Positions 1 through 5,211 of a stretch of 23,322 bases of DNA are shown here, piece by piece (position 1 is the stretch's first letter; the number at the start of each line of letters is the position of its first letter). Both the position numbers and the translations under genes were made by a program. Under the pieces are notes generated by a model. The model saw only the letters and a list, made by a program, of their open reading frames with translations, did not search any database and was not told the origin of the DNA. Source of the stretch: Actinomycetota bacterium (GTDB taxonomy: Bacteria > Actinomycetota > Actinomycetes > Streptosporangiales > Streptosporangiaceae); NCBI GenBank assembly GCA_003242605.1, contig QGUZ01000050.1:1-23322 (forward strand). Reading direction: 5' to 3'.

Positions 1-18
1 CTCGACAGCGGTCTTCAC
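1..18 (-). CDS. 5' end of an unidentified gene running off the left edge
   Basis: On the minus strand a GTG codon (rc 16-18) is preceded by an AGGAG ribosome binding site about 6 nt upstream, and the frame stays open to the window edge, giving M-K-T-A-V-E. Only six codons are visible, so no function can be assigned. It would lie directly downstream of the short candidate ORF at 31-99, whose TAG stop overlaps the start of this AGGAG. That closeness suggests coupled translation if both are real. Confidence 0.4.
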
Positions 19-30
19 GGATGTCTCCTA

Positions 31-99
31 GATCAAGCCTTGAATGATCGTGGGCGCGTCGGTGCCGTGCATCTCGATCGAATCCGCCATCCCGGGCAT
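31..99 (-). CDS. Candidate 22-23-residue peptide ORF upstream of the left-edge gene
   Basis: The minus-strand frame starts at ATG (97-99) or at a second ATG three codons later (88-90). It ends at a TAG just before the ribosome binding site of the left-edge gene; the TAG occupies rc 28-30. About 20 of 23 third codon positions are G or C, which fits coding in this genome. The C-terminal half reads G-T-D-A-P-T-I-I-Q-G-L-I. No clear Shine-Dalgarno precedes either ATG. A TAGACT -10-like hexamer at rc 134-139 would place a transcription start about 28 nt upstream. I do not recognise the peptide: it could be a leader or upstream ORF, a small secreted or modified-peptide precursor, or chance. The longer same-frame ORF reaching 312 has an implausible composition and was not adopted. 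Confidence 0.3.
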
Positions 100-327
100 G
101 ATCGACTGTGGCGGGTGTCCAGCGCCGTTGGCAAGTCTAGGGCAGACGGGCACCGTCGGCGTCATCGGCCACGTCATCGGTCCCATTGTCGCCCGTTCCG
201 GCGCCGGACCGGGCGGCGCGGGCGACGCGCCCGTTCCGCGTCGCGACGTTACCGTCGCACACGCCGCCCCGTTCGCCAAACCGTTCTTTCCCGGAAGCGG
301 CGGCGGCCGCACGGCCTCCTGCGGGAG
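100..327. other. Gap between WhiJ-like gene and left-edge peptide; no convincing gene
   Basis: This stretch lies downstream of the XRE regulator stop and upstream of the short peptide ORF. Frames on both strands remain open because of high GC, but their translations are rich in Pro, Met and Thr without domain-like texture. The only signal I would mark is the TAGACT hexamer at rc 134-139. I looked for the DUF397 gene that often accompanies XRE-DUF5753 regulators and did not find it here. Confidence 0.4.
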
Positions 328-1194
328 TCAGATCTCCCGCATGATTTTCTCGAGCAGTTTGACCGTTTCGTCCGGCGTGGTGCTCACGGCGCAGAGCCGC
401 TCCATCACCTCGCTGTAGCGGTCCACGTCTTCCCGTTTGTCCAGATAAAGGGCGCTGGCCAACTGCTCGACGTACACGATGTCGGGCAGGTCCGGATCGG
501 CGAAGCGCAGGATGCTGAAGGCACCGCCCTCGGCGCTGTGCCCGCCGAAGCTGAACGGCATCACCTGGATGGTGATGTTCGGCTGCCGCATGAGATCGAT
601 CAGGTGCCCGAGCTGGGCGCGCATCACGTCGGTGCCACCGATGGGACGCCGTAACGCCGCCTCGTCGATCACGGCCCAGAAGAACGGGCCGTTCGGGCGG
701 TCGAGCACCTGCTGCCGCTGGAGCCGCAGTTCGACCCGGCGCTCGATCTCCTCCGGGGTGATGCCGGCCGCCCCCGCCGTGATCACGGCGCGGGCGTACT
801 CCTTCGTCTGGAGCAGACCGGGAATGAACTGGACCTCGTAGGTGCGGATCCGGGAGGCCGCCTCCTCGAGCCCGACGTAGGCCTGGAACCAGGAGGGCAG
901 CAGGTCGTTGAACCGGTGCCACCACCCCGGCTCGTTGGCCTTCTCCGCGAGCTCCAGCACCGCCGACCGCTGCGCCTCGTCCTCGACGCCGTAGAGGGTG
1001 AGCAGGTCGGCGACGTCGCGCGGCTTGAAGCTGACCCGGCCGAGCTCCATGCGGCTGATCTTGGACTCGGAGCCGCGGATCCGGCGACCGGCCTCCTCCC
1101 GCGTGAGGCCCTTCTCCTCACGGAGCCGACGCAACTGGGAACCCAGCAGGATGCGAAGCGCCGTGGGGCCGGATCCCGGCTGGATCTGTGTCAC
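328..1194 (-). CDS. XRE-family regulator with C-terminal DUF5753 domain (WhiJ-like)
   Basis: This 288-residue protein has an N-terminal helix-turn-helix of the XRE/Cro class (about residues 14-70, with the recognition-helix stretch S-E-S-K-I-S-R-M-E). A DUF5753 region follows (about 95-280), including the typical Y-E-V-Q-F-I-P-G-L-L-Q-T and the E-Y-A-R-A segment. The family includes Streptomyces WhiJ-type regulators that act in development and antibiotic timing and are often encoded beside DUF397 proteins and RsbW-like ATPases. The start is set at GTG 1192-1194 because a GGGAGG lies 4-5 nt upstream; an upstream in-frame TTG at 1224 lies inside a direct repeat and has no ribosome binding site. 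It is divergent from the RsbW-like ATPase at 1736, which matches a WhiJ-type locus, although no DUF397 gene is visible. Autoregulation through the repeats just upstream is inferred. Confidence 0.9.
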   Translation of the reverse strand: MTQIQPGSGPTALRILLGSQLRRLREEKGLTREEAGRRIRGSESKISRMELGRVSFKPRDVADLLTLYGVEDEAQRSAVLELAEKANEPGWWHRFNDLLPSWFQAYVGLEEAASRIRTYEVQFIPGLLQTKEYARAVITAGAAGITPEEIERRVELRLQRQQVLDRPNGPFFWAVIDEAALRRPIGGTDVMRAQLGHLIDLMRQPNITIQVMPFSFGGHSAEGGAFSILRFADPDLPDIVYVEQLASALYLDKREDVDRYSEVMERLCAVSTTPDETVKLLEKIMREI

Positions 1195-1210
1195 GGTGCC
1201 TCCCTCTCCG

Positions 1211-1245
1211 CTCGGTCCAGCCAACCACTACTCGGTCCAGCCAAC
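1211..1245. promoter_or_regulatory. Tandem 15-bp direct repeat upstream of WhiJ-like gene (operator candidate)
   Basis: CTCGGTCCAGCCAAC occurs at 1211-1225 and again exactly at 1231-1245. The 20-bp period equals two helical turns, so both copies face the same side of the DNA. The repeat sits 17 nt upstream of the GTG start of the regulator. A possible promoter lies just beyond it (TTGTCA at rc 1271-1276, 17-nt spacer, weak GAGACT -10 at rc 1248-1253), which would put the repeats at about +1 to +30. Autorepression is an inference. Confidence 0.45.
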
Positions 1246-1290
1246 ACAGTCTCACCACTCTTCGCGCGGCTGACAAGGTCTCAGGTCGAT

Positions 1291-1304
1291 GTGGGTTTTC
1301 CCAC
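1291..1304. repeat. Inverted repeat GTGGG-TTTT-CCCAC in the divergent region
   Basis: This is a perfect 5-bp dyad with a 4-nt centre (GTGGG at 1291-1295, CCCAC at 1300-1304), lying upstream of the candidate WhiJ-like promoter. It may be a regulator site or a small hairpin, and the sequence alone does not decide. Confidence 0.25.
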
Positions 1305-1435
1305 CTTTCCCGGCACATGTGGCCGGCGCCCCGGCGGGGGCGGTAACGGAGGGCGGAACGCCGGACGAGAATAGCTTGTTGTCTGATTCGTGCATATATG
1401 TCGTATCTCGCTCTGCCGTTCTGTCACGACTTAAC

Positions 1436-1474
1436 CGTTCTTGTTCGCCGTTCCTGTTCGCCGTTCTTGCACCT
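1436..1474. repeat. Three tandem 13-bp units
   Basis: The units are CGTTCTTGTTCGC (1436-1448), CGTTCCTGTTCGC (1449-1461) and the partly diverged CGTTCTTGCACCT (1462-1474). The first two differ at one base. They lie in the divergent regulatory region and could be stacked regulator sites or a slippage product. Confidence 0.5.
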
Positions 1475-1590
1475 GCACGTTTCAGGCGCCGCCCGCGCAG
1501 GTCCGCGGCACCGGCCGATCGGCGTGACCGATACCGGCGATAGGGGCGACCGTAACGTCGGCGAGCGCGGCGGGGCCATCCAGCTTTCCC

Positions 1591-1634
1591 GTGCAAACTG
1601 CAGTTGCACGTGCATTTGGGTCTTGCAGGCGCAA
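1591..1634. promoter_or_regulatory. Cluster of TGCAA/TTGCA dyads (operator candidate)
   Basis: GTGCAA (1591-1596) and TTGCAC (1604-1609) form a 6-bp inverted repeat with a 7-nt spacer, around an inner palindrome AACTGCAGTT. TGCACGTGCA (1605-1614) overlaps it, and TTGC-AGGC-GCAA follows at 1623-1634. Several dyads with the same half-site, about 100-145 bp upstream of the ATPase start, look like a regulator binding array. The likely but unproven candidate is the adjacent XRE protein. Confidence 0.4.
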
Positions 1635-1735
1635 GGATCGTGACCGATGATGGGCTAGCGCGCAATTTGGGCCACTGGCGTACGGCCGCGGCGAGGGGAC
1701 CTCGGTCCACGAGAACAGCGGGAGGTATCGGCAGG

Positions 1736-2218
1736 ATGGCGGAAGATCCGGGGTCCACCGCGCAATGCCTTGACGTGACCCTCGAGATCGGGTTCGACCG
1801 CCTGCTCGCCGAGCCACACCCCGACGCCGTGACCCGCGCGCTGCGCCCGCGCGCGGAGTCGGTCACGATCGCACGGGACGTCACCCGCACCACCCTCGGC
1901 CGATGGGGGCTCGGCGCGCTCTGCGCCGACGTGGCGCTGGTCGTCTCCGAGCTCGTCACCAACGCGGTGCGCCACCTGCCCCATCCCCGGGCGTACGGCG
2001 AGCGGCCGATCACGCTGCTGCTCGTCCGCCGATGGCCACACCTGCTCGTCGCGGTGGCCGACCCGGGCGAGGGCGTGCCCGCGCCGAAGGAGCCCGACCT
2101 CGTCTCGGAGCACGGCCGGGGCCTGTACATCGTGGAGGCCTACAGCGACCGCTGGGGTTGGAGCCCGCTCGCCCGGGGCGGCAAGGCCGTATGGGCCCTG
2201 TTCCACTGCACCGGGTAG
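1736..2218 (+). CDS. RsbW-like ATP-binding regulator (HATPase_c_2)
   Basis: This 160-residue protein has a single GHKL ATPase fold as in anti-sigma factor kinases RsbW/SpoIIAB. The N box is S-E-L-V-T-N-A-V-R-H (residues 71-80, with E72 and N76), the G1 region is D-P-G-E-G (109-113), and the G2 box is E-H-G-R-G-L (125-130). Such proteins bind ATP and in characterised members phosphorylate anti-anti-sigma factors or sequester sigma factors; many actinobacterial copies have unknown partners. The start is ATG 1736, with GGAGG 10 nt upstream; an upstream in-frame ATG at 1604 falls inside the TTGCA dyads and was rejected. It diverges from the WhiJ-like gene, a pairing seen in WhiJ/AbaA-type loci. 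Its target is not evident here. Confidence 0.88.
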   Translation: MAEDPGSTAQCLDVTLEIGFDRLLAEPHPDAVTRALRPRAESVTIARDVTRTTLGRWGLGALCADVALVVSELVTNAVRHLPHPRAYGERPITLLLVRRWPHLLVAVADPGEGVPAPKEPDLVSEHGRGLYIVEAYSDRWGWSPLARGGKAVWALFHCTG

Positions 2219-2236
2219 GCGGCGGATCAGGACGAT

Positions 2237-2313
2237 TGGTCGGGGCGGCGGGATTTGAACCCACGACCCCCTGCTCCCAAAGCAGGTGCGCTACCAAACT
2301 GCGCCACGCCCCG
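2237..2313 (-). tRNA. tRNA-Pro (TGG anticodon)
   Basis: The minus strand folds into a full cloverleaf. The acceptor stem CGGGGCG pairs with CGCCCCG (rc 2307-2313 with 2241-2247), and the D arm carries GCGCAGTTTGGTAGCGC. The anticodon stem CCTGC/GCAGG has loop TTTGGGA, giving TGG, and the T arm carries GGGTTCAAATCCC. Discriminator A (2240) is followed by an encoded CCA (rc 2237-2239). Confidence 0.96.
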
Positions 2314-2400
2314 CCGTTCAGGACGTATACAATCTAGGTGTCGGGTACGCTAACGCCCTGACGACCGGAAGAAGTCTAGACCAGACGACGACCGGTTCGT

Positions 2401-2471
2401 GCGGACGTAGCTCAATGGTAGAGCCCCAGTCTTCCAAACTGGCAGCGCGGGTTCGATTCCCGTCGTCCGCT
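2401..2471 (+). tRNA. tRNA-Gly (TCC anticodon)
   Basis: The cloverleaf has acceptor stem GCGGACG (2401-2407) paired with CGTCCGC (2464-2470), a D arm TAGCTCAATGGTAGAGC, an anticodon loop CTTCCAA giving TCC, and a T arm GGGTTCGATTCCC. The discriminator is T2471 and CCA is not encoded. The gene diverges from tRNA-Pro, leaving 87 bp between them for both promoters. Confidence 0.96.
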
Positions 2472-2481
2472 CAAGAGAAGT

Positions 2482-2520
2482 GAAGGGCCAGGTCAGCCCG
2501 CCCGGGCGGCCTGGCCCTTC
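2482..2520 (+). terminator. Hairpin downstream of tRNA-Gly
   Basis: GAAGGGCCAGG (2482-2492) pairs perfectly with CCTGGCCCTTC (2510-2520), an 11-bp stem with a 17-nt GC-rich loop, 10 nt after the tRNA. There is no clear T-run, as is common for actinobacterial terminator hairpins. Confidence 0.65.
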
Positions 2521-2641
2521 CGCATGTCCGGGGTCGTTCGCGCGACCGCGCGCCGGGCGTCCGGCCCGCCGTACTCACCCCTGCCCGTCCCACCCCGGCC
2601 CACCGGCGGAACGATCTAGCGATCTTTGGAAAGAACCCGGC

Positions 2642-2666
2642 GTAAGCACTCAATCACGAAGGGTAG
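2642..2666 (+). promoter_or_regulatory. Possible SigB-like stress promoter of the CsbD-like gene
   Basis: GGGTAG (2661-2666) lies 15 nt after GTAA (2642-2645), resembling the actinobacterial stress-sigma pattern GNNT-N14-16-GGGTAY with a mismatch in the last base. It lies about 47 nt upstream of a gene whose family is often under general stress control. The match is suggestive only. Confidence 0.3.
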
Positions 2667-2712
2667 GTTCACCGGCGGCATTTCGGCCTAACTACCAAGA
2701 AAGGACGCCCAA

Positions 2713-3000
2713 GTGGAGCAGCAGCAGGCGCAGCAACTCGAGCAGCAGCTGCGGCAGAACTGGCAGCAGATCCGCTACCGGATCCTCGACCAGTTCGCCG
2801 AGGTCAGCTCCGCCGACCTCGACTTCGCCCGCAACGTCAACGACCTGGTGGAGCGGATCGCCGACAAGTCCCGGCACAGCGAGCGGTACGTCGAGACCCG
2901 GCTGATGGAGCTGGTCGGCGTCGGCGGGATGCAGGCCGGGCAGCAGCAGGGCACGCCGTTCGGCAGCCAGCAGGGCCGCACCTTCGCCGCCGGCCACTGA
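2713..3000 (+). CDS. Small CsbD-like stress protein (tentative)
   Basis: This is a 95-residue acidic-basic helical protein. Residues 13-68 have the pattern W-x-x-I-R-Y-R-I-L-D-Q-F, then A-D-L-D-F-A, N-D-L-V-E-R-I and V-E-T-R-L-M-E-L. That resembles CsbD-family proteins (W..i, then DLD, then a helix with L-V and I), which are general stress proteins of unknown biochemical role. The N-terminus is Gln-rich (E-Q-Q-Q-A-Q-Q) and the C-terminal 25 residues are Gly/Gln-rich and probably disordered. The start is GTG 2713, with AGAAAGGA 8 nt upstream. A SigB-like GGGTAG box lies upstream. There is no membrane segment, so it should be cytoplasmic. The family call rests on pattern resemblance and could be wrong. 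Confidence 0.7.
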   Translation: MEQQQAQQLEQQLRQNWQQIRYRILDQFAEVSSADLDFARNVNDLVERIADKSRHSERYVETRLMELVGVGGMQAGQQQGTPFGSQQGRTFAAGH

Positions 3001-3045
3001 GCCGCCGGACGCCGGCCCCGGACCGGCCGCGCGGGCCGTACGGGG

Positions 3046-3204
3046 TCAGCGGGACAGCATCGACCGGTAGTCGAGCAGGTCGTCGATGAGACTGCTGACC
3101 GACGCGTCGCGCGGCAGCCTACGGAGTTCGGCGAGTATCGCGTCGACCTCTTCGAGGGTCGGCCGGCCGTCGACCGACTCGACGAGAGTCAGTAGGGTAC
3201 TCAT
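3046..3204 (-). CDS. 52-residue protein of unknown function
   Basis: The minus-strand ORF runs from ATG (rc 3202-3204) to TGA (rc 3046-3048). A strong ribosome binding site AGGAGGA lies 4-6 nt upstream, and third positions are GC-biased. The product is acidic and predicted helical: M-S-T-L-L-T-L-V-E-S at the start, a P-T-L-E-E-V-D-A-I-L-A-E-L-R-R-L amphipathic helix in the middle, and L-I-D-D-L-L-D-Y-R-S near the end. I do not recognise the family. It is convergent with the CsbD-like gene (45 bp between stops) and divergent from trpB2. A TATGTT -10-like box lies at rc 3232-3237. Its size and helices would fit a small partner or regulatory protein, but no function can be stated. Confidence 0.75.
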   Translation of the reverse strand: MSTLLTLVESVDGRPTLEEVDAILAELRRLPRDASVSSLIDDLLDYRSMLSR

Positions 3205-3352
3205 CTCTCCTCCTGCGTATTTCGTCCTAAAAACATACTCTCTGGGCGCTTCGTCCGTATTTTCGACCGGTTACGGCGCTGTAACCGGCGGCGGAGCGGC
3301 CGTCCCGGTCGGGCCGGCCCGGCCTGCGAAGGCCGGACCTCCACCTACCGCG

Positions 3353-3385
3353 GGGCCGGGGACCTCCGAGCGGGGTCCCCGGCCC
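3353..3385. repeat. 12-bp perfect inverted repeat with 9-nt loop
   Basis: GGGCCGGGGACC (3353-3364) pairs with GGTCCCCGGCCC (3374-3385). It is terminator-like in stability but lies between divergent genes, so it may insulate or act as a transcript hairpin. Confidence 0.5.
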
Positions 3386-3594
3386 GTCCGCCGTCGGCTC
3401 CGCCCCGGGCGCGTCCGCCGCGAGCCCGGGCCCCACGGCGGCGGGCACCTCCTCTTCTCTCCGCAATGCCCCTATATCGGCACACATGCCGCTTCAGGCG
3501 CGTCGAGCATCCGTTCGGGACACACTCCCCCAGACCAGCCCGGCCCACCACCCGCGATCGCAAACCTCTCGTCACGCTGGGCGAACGCTCAGGC

Positions 3595-3640
3595 TAAGTT
3601 GGTCTGCGTCGACAGCGGGGCCGGGCCGTACGCCCGGCCC
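3595..3640 (+). promoter_or_regulatory. Candidate trpB2 promoter and leader hairpin
   Basis: TAAGTT (3595-3600) fits a -10 box with only a weak -35 (TCACGC). It would give a leader of about 58 nt. Inside the leader GGGCCGGGC (3618-3626) pairs perfectly with GCCCGGCCC (3632-3640) over a 5-nt loop, ending 13 nt before the GGAG ribosome binding site. The hairpin could attenuate expression or hide or expose the start region. No Trp-rich leader peptide was seen. Confidence 0.35.
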
Positions 3641-3664
3641 GGGAAGCAAGCCCGGAGAACGCCT

Positions 3665-5023
3665 GTGAGCAAGCCCACCAAGATCGTGCTCGACGAGTCG
3701 CGCATCCCGCGCAACTGGTACAACGTGCTCGCCGACCTGCCGAGCCCGCCCCCGCCGCCGCTGCACCCCGGCACCCTGCAGCCGGTGGGCCCGGACGACC
3801 TTGCGCCGCTGTTCCCGATGCCGCTGATCGAGCAGGAGGTCAGCACCGAGCGGTTCATCCCCATCCCCGAGGAGGTCCTCGACGTCTACCGCCTGTGGCG
3901 GCCGACCCCGCTGATCCGCGCCCGCAGGCTGGAGCGCGCGCTCGGCACGCCCGCGCGCATCTACTACAAGTACGAGGGCACCTCGCCCGCGGGATCGCAC
4001 AAGCCGAACACCGCGGTACCGCAGGCCTTCTACAACGCCCAGCAGGGCATCCGCCGGCTCACCACCGAGACCGGCGCGGGCCAGTGGGGCTCGGCGCTGT
4101 CGTTCGCCTGCGCCCAGTACGGCCTCGAGTGCGAGGTGTGGATGGTGCGCGCCTCCTACGACCAGAAGCCGTACCGCAAGCGGCTCATGGAGGTGTGGGG
4201 CGCGACCGTGCACGCCAGCCCGTCCCCGGTCACCGAGGCGGGCCGCAAGGTGCTCGCCGACGACCCCGACTCCCCCGGCTCGCTCGGCATCGCGATCAGC
4301 GAGGCCGTGGAGGTAGCCGCGCAGCACGAGGACACCCGGTACGCGCTCGGCTCGGTGCTCAACCACGTGCTGCTCCACCAGACCGTGATCGGCGAGGAGG
4401 CGCTGGAGCAGCTCGCCGCGGCCGGCGAGACCCCGGACCTGATCGTGGGCTGCACCGGCGGCGGGTCGAACTTCGGCGGCCTCGCCTTCCCGTTCCTGCG
4501 CGAGAAGCTCGCCGGCCGGATGAACCCCGAGATCCGGGCGGTGGAGCCGGCCGCGTGCCCGTCGTTCACCAAGGGCGTCTACGCCTACGACTACGGGGAC
4601 ACCGCCGGGCTCACCCCGCTGATGAAGATGCACACGCTCGGCCACGACTTCGTGCCGGACCCGATCCACGCCGGCGGCCTGCGCTACCACGGCATGTCTC
4701 CGCTGCTGTCGCACATGTACGAGCTCGGCCTGTTCACCGCGGTGGCCCGGACGCAGACCGAGTGCTTCGAGGCCGGCGTGCGGTTCGCCCGCGCCGAGGG
4801 CATCGTGCCCGCGCCGGAGCCCACGCACGCCCTCGCCGAGACCATCGCCGAGGCGCTGCGGTGCAAGGAGACCGGCGAGGAGAAGGTGATCGTGACCGCG
4901 CTGTGCGGGCACGGGCACTTCGACCTCGCCGCCTACGAGCGGTACCTGTCCGGCGAGATGGAGGACTTCGAGCTGCCGCAGGAGCGCATCGAGGCCTCCC
5001 TCGCCACGCTGCCCAAGGTCTGA
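3665..5023 (+). CDS. trpB2: TrpB2-type tryptophan synthase beta chain
   Basis: This 452-residue PLP enzyme condenses indole with L-serine to give tryptophan, or acts as a related beta-replacement enzyme. Length and motifs fit the TrpB2 subgroup. The PLP lysine lies in S-P-A-G-S-H-K-P-N-T (K113), the catalytic glutamate in T-E-T-G-A-G-Q-W-G (E135), and the phosphate-binding loop is C-T-G-G-G-S-N (263-269). The Arg-rich P-T-P-L-I-R-A-R-R-L-E segment before the lysine is also typical of TrpB2. The start is GTG 3665, with GGAGAA 7 nt upstream; the frame extends far upstream without a plausible start. No trpA or other trp gene is adjacent, so it is a stand-alone copy, as TrpB2 genes often are. A leader hairpin precedes it and strong hairpins follow the stop. 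Confidence 0.95.
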   Translation: MSKPTKIVLDESRIPRNWYNVLADLPSPPPPPLHPGTLQPVGPDDLAPLFPMPLIEQEVSTERFIPIPEEVLDVYRLWRPTPLIRARRLERALGTPARIYYKYEGTSPAGSHKPNTAVPQAFYNAQQGIRRLTTETGAGQWGSALSFACAQYGLECEVWMVRASYDQKPYRKRLMEVWGATVHASPSPVTEAGRKVLADDPDSPGSLGIAISEAVEVAAQHEDTRYALGSVLNHVLLHQTVIGEEALEQLAAAGETPDLIVGCTGGGSNFGGLAFPFLREKLAGRMNPEIRAVEPAACPSFTKGVYAYDYGDTAGLTPLMKMHTLGHDFVPDPIHAGGLRYHGMSPLLSHMYELGLFTAVARTQTECFEAGVRFARAEGIVPAPEPTHALAETIAEALRCKETGEEKVIVTALCGHGHFDLAAYERYLSGEMEDFELPQERIEASLATLPKV

Positions 5024-5028
5024 CCGGC

Positions 5029-5102
5029 GCGGCTCCCGGGAGCCGCCCGGGGCTCGTCGTCACCGCCGGCGCCTCCGGATCCGCGCATCCGGGGGCGCCG
5101 GC
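5029..5102 (+). terminator. Paired hairpins after trpB2
   Basis: GCGGCTCCCGGGAGCCGC (5029-5046) is a perfect 18-nt palindrome starting 5 nt after the stop. A second, stronger hairpin pairs 5065-5080 with 5087-5102: GCCGGCGCC, a G-T pair, then CCGGAT, over a 6-nt loop. Neither has a T-run, but together they are a convincing transcript end before the next promoter. Confidence 0.7.
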
Positions 5103-5172
5103 CCGTCTCGCCCGGGGATGGCGGCCGCGCGGGGGCGGTTCCTGGGCCTCCCATTCGGAGATCTTGAACTTT

Positions 5173-5178
5173 TATAGT
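5173..5178 (+). promoter_or_regulatory. Candidate -10 box (TATAGT) of the GAF-SpoIIE gene
   Basis: TATAGT lies in the only AT-rich stretch of this gap, 33 nt upstream of the GTG start. No good -35 is seen at 17-18 nt. Confidence 0.4.
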
Positions 5179-5211
5179 GGTTGGCGAACCGCGGGAAGAG
5201 AGAAGAGCACC

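Larger units (their letters stand above)
1305..1735. other. Repeat-rich non-coding region between WhiJ-like and RsbW-like genes
   Basis: This part of the 541-bp divergent gap carries no convincing gene. It includes a locally AT-richer stretch (about 1368-1445, with CATATATG), which stands out in this GC-rich window and probably contains promoters. It also holds three tandem 13-bp units at 1436-1474 and a cluster of TTGCA/TGCAA words at about 1465-1634. Translations of the open frames here do not look like proteins. Confidence 0.5.
3205..3653. other. Divergent intergenic region between 52-residue gene and trpB2
   Basis: This region of about 450 bp holds the promoters of both flanking genes and several strong dyads. 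CGTATTTCGTCC (3216-3227) and CGTATTTTCGACC (3256-3268) form a 40-bp-spaced near-repeat. A 12-bp perfect stem occurs at 3353-3364/3374-3385. CCGGCC-TGCGAA-GGCCGG spans about 3319-3336. I see no coding sequence; the long plus-strand frame through here is a GC artefact upstream of the true trpB2 start. Confidence 0.5.

Noticed and set aside
100..312. Extension of the left-edge peptide to a 94-residue ORF
   Set aside because: The added part is Pro/Met/Thr-rich without gene-like composition and covers a probable promoter; not a DUF397 protein.
1289..1543. 84-codon plus-strand ORF in the divergent regulatory region
   Set aside because: Its translation is Arg/Pro/Ser-rich with no ribosome binding site, and it overlaps the 13-bp repeats and the AT-rich promoter stretch.
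2286..2483. 65-codon plus-strand ORF over the tRNA genes
   Set aside because: It is made of tRNA-Pro antisense and tRNA-Gly sequence; both tRNAs fold perfectly.
3086..3664. N-terminal extension of the trpB2 frame
   Set aside because: It runs through the 52-residue gene and strong hairpins, has Pro/Arg-rich nonsense, and the GTG at 3665 has a good ribosome binding site.
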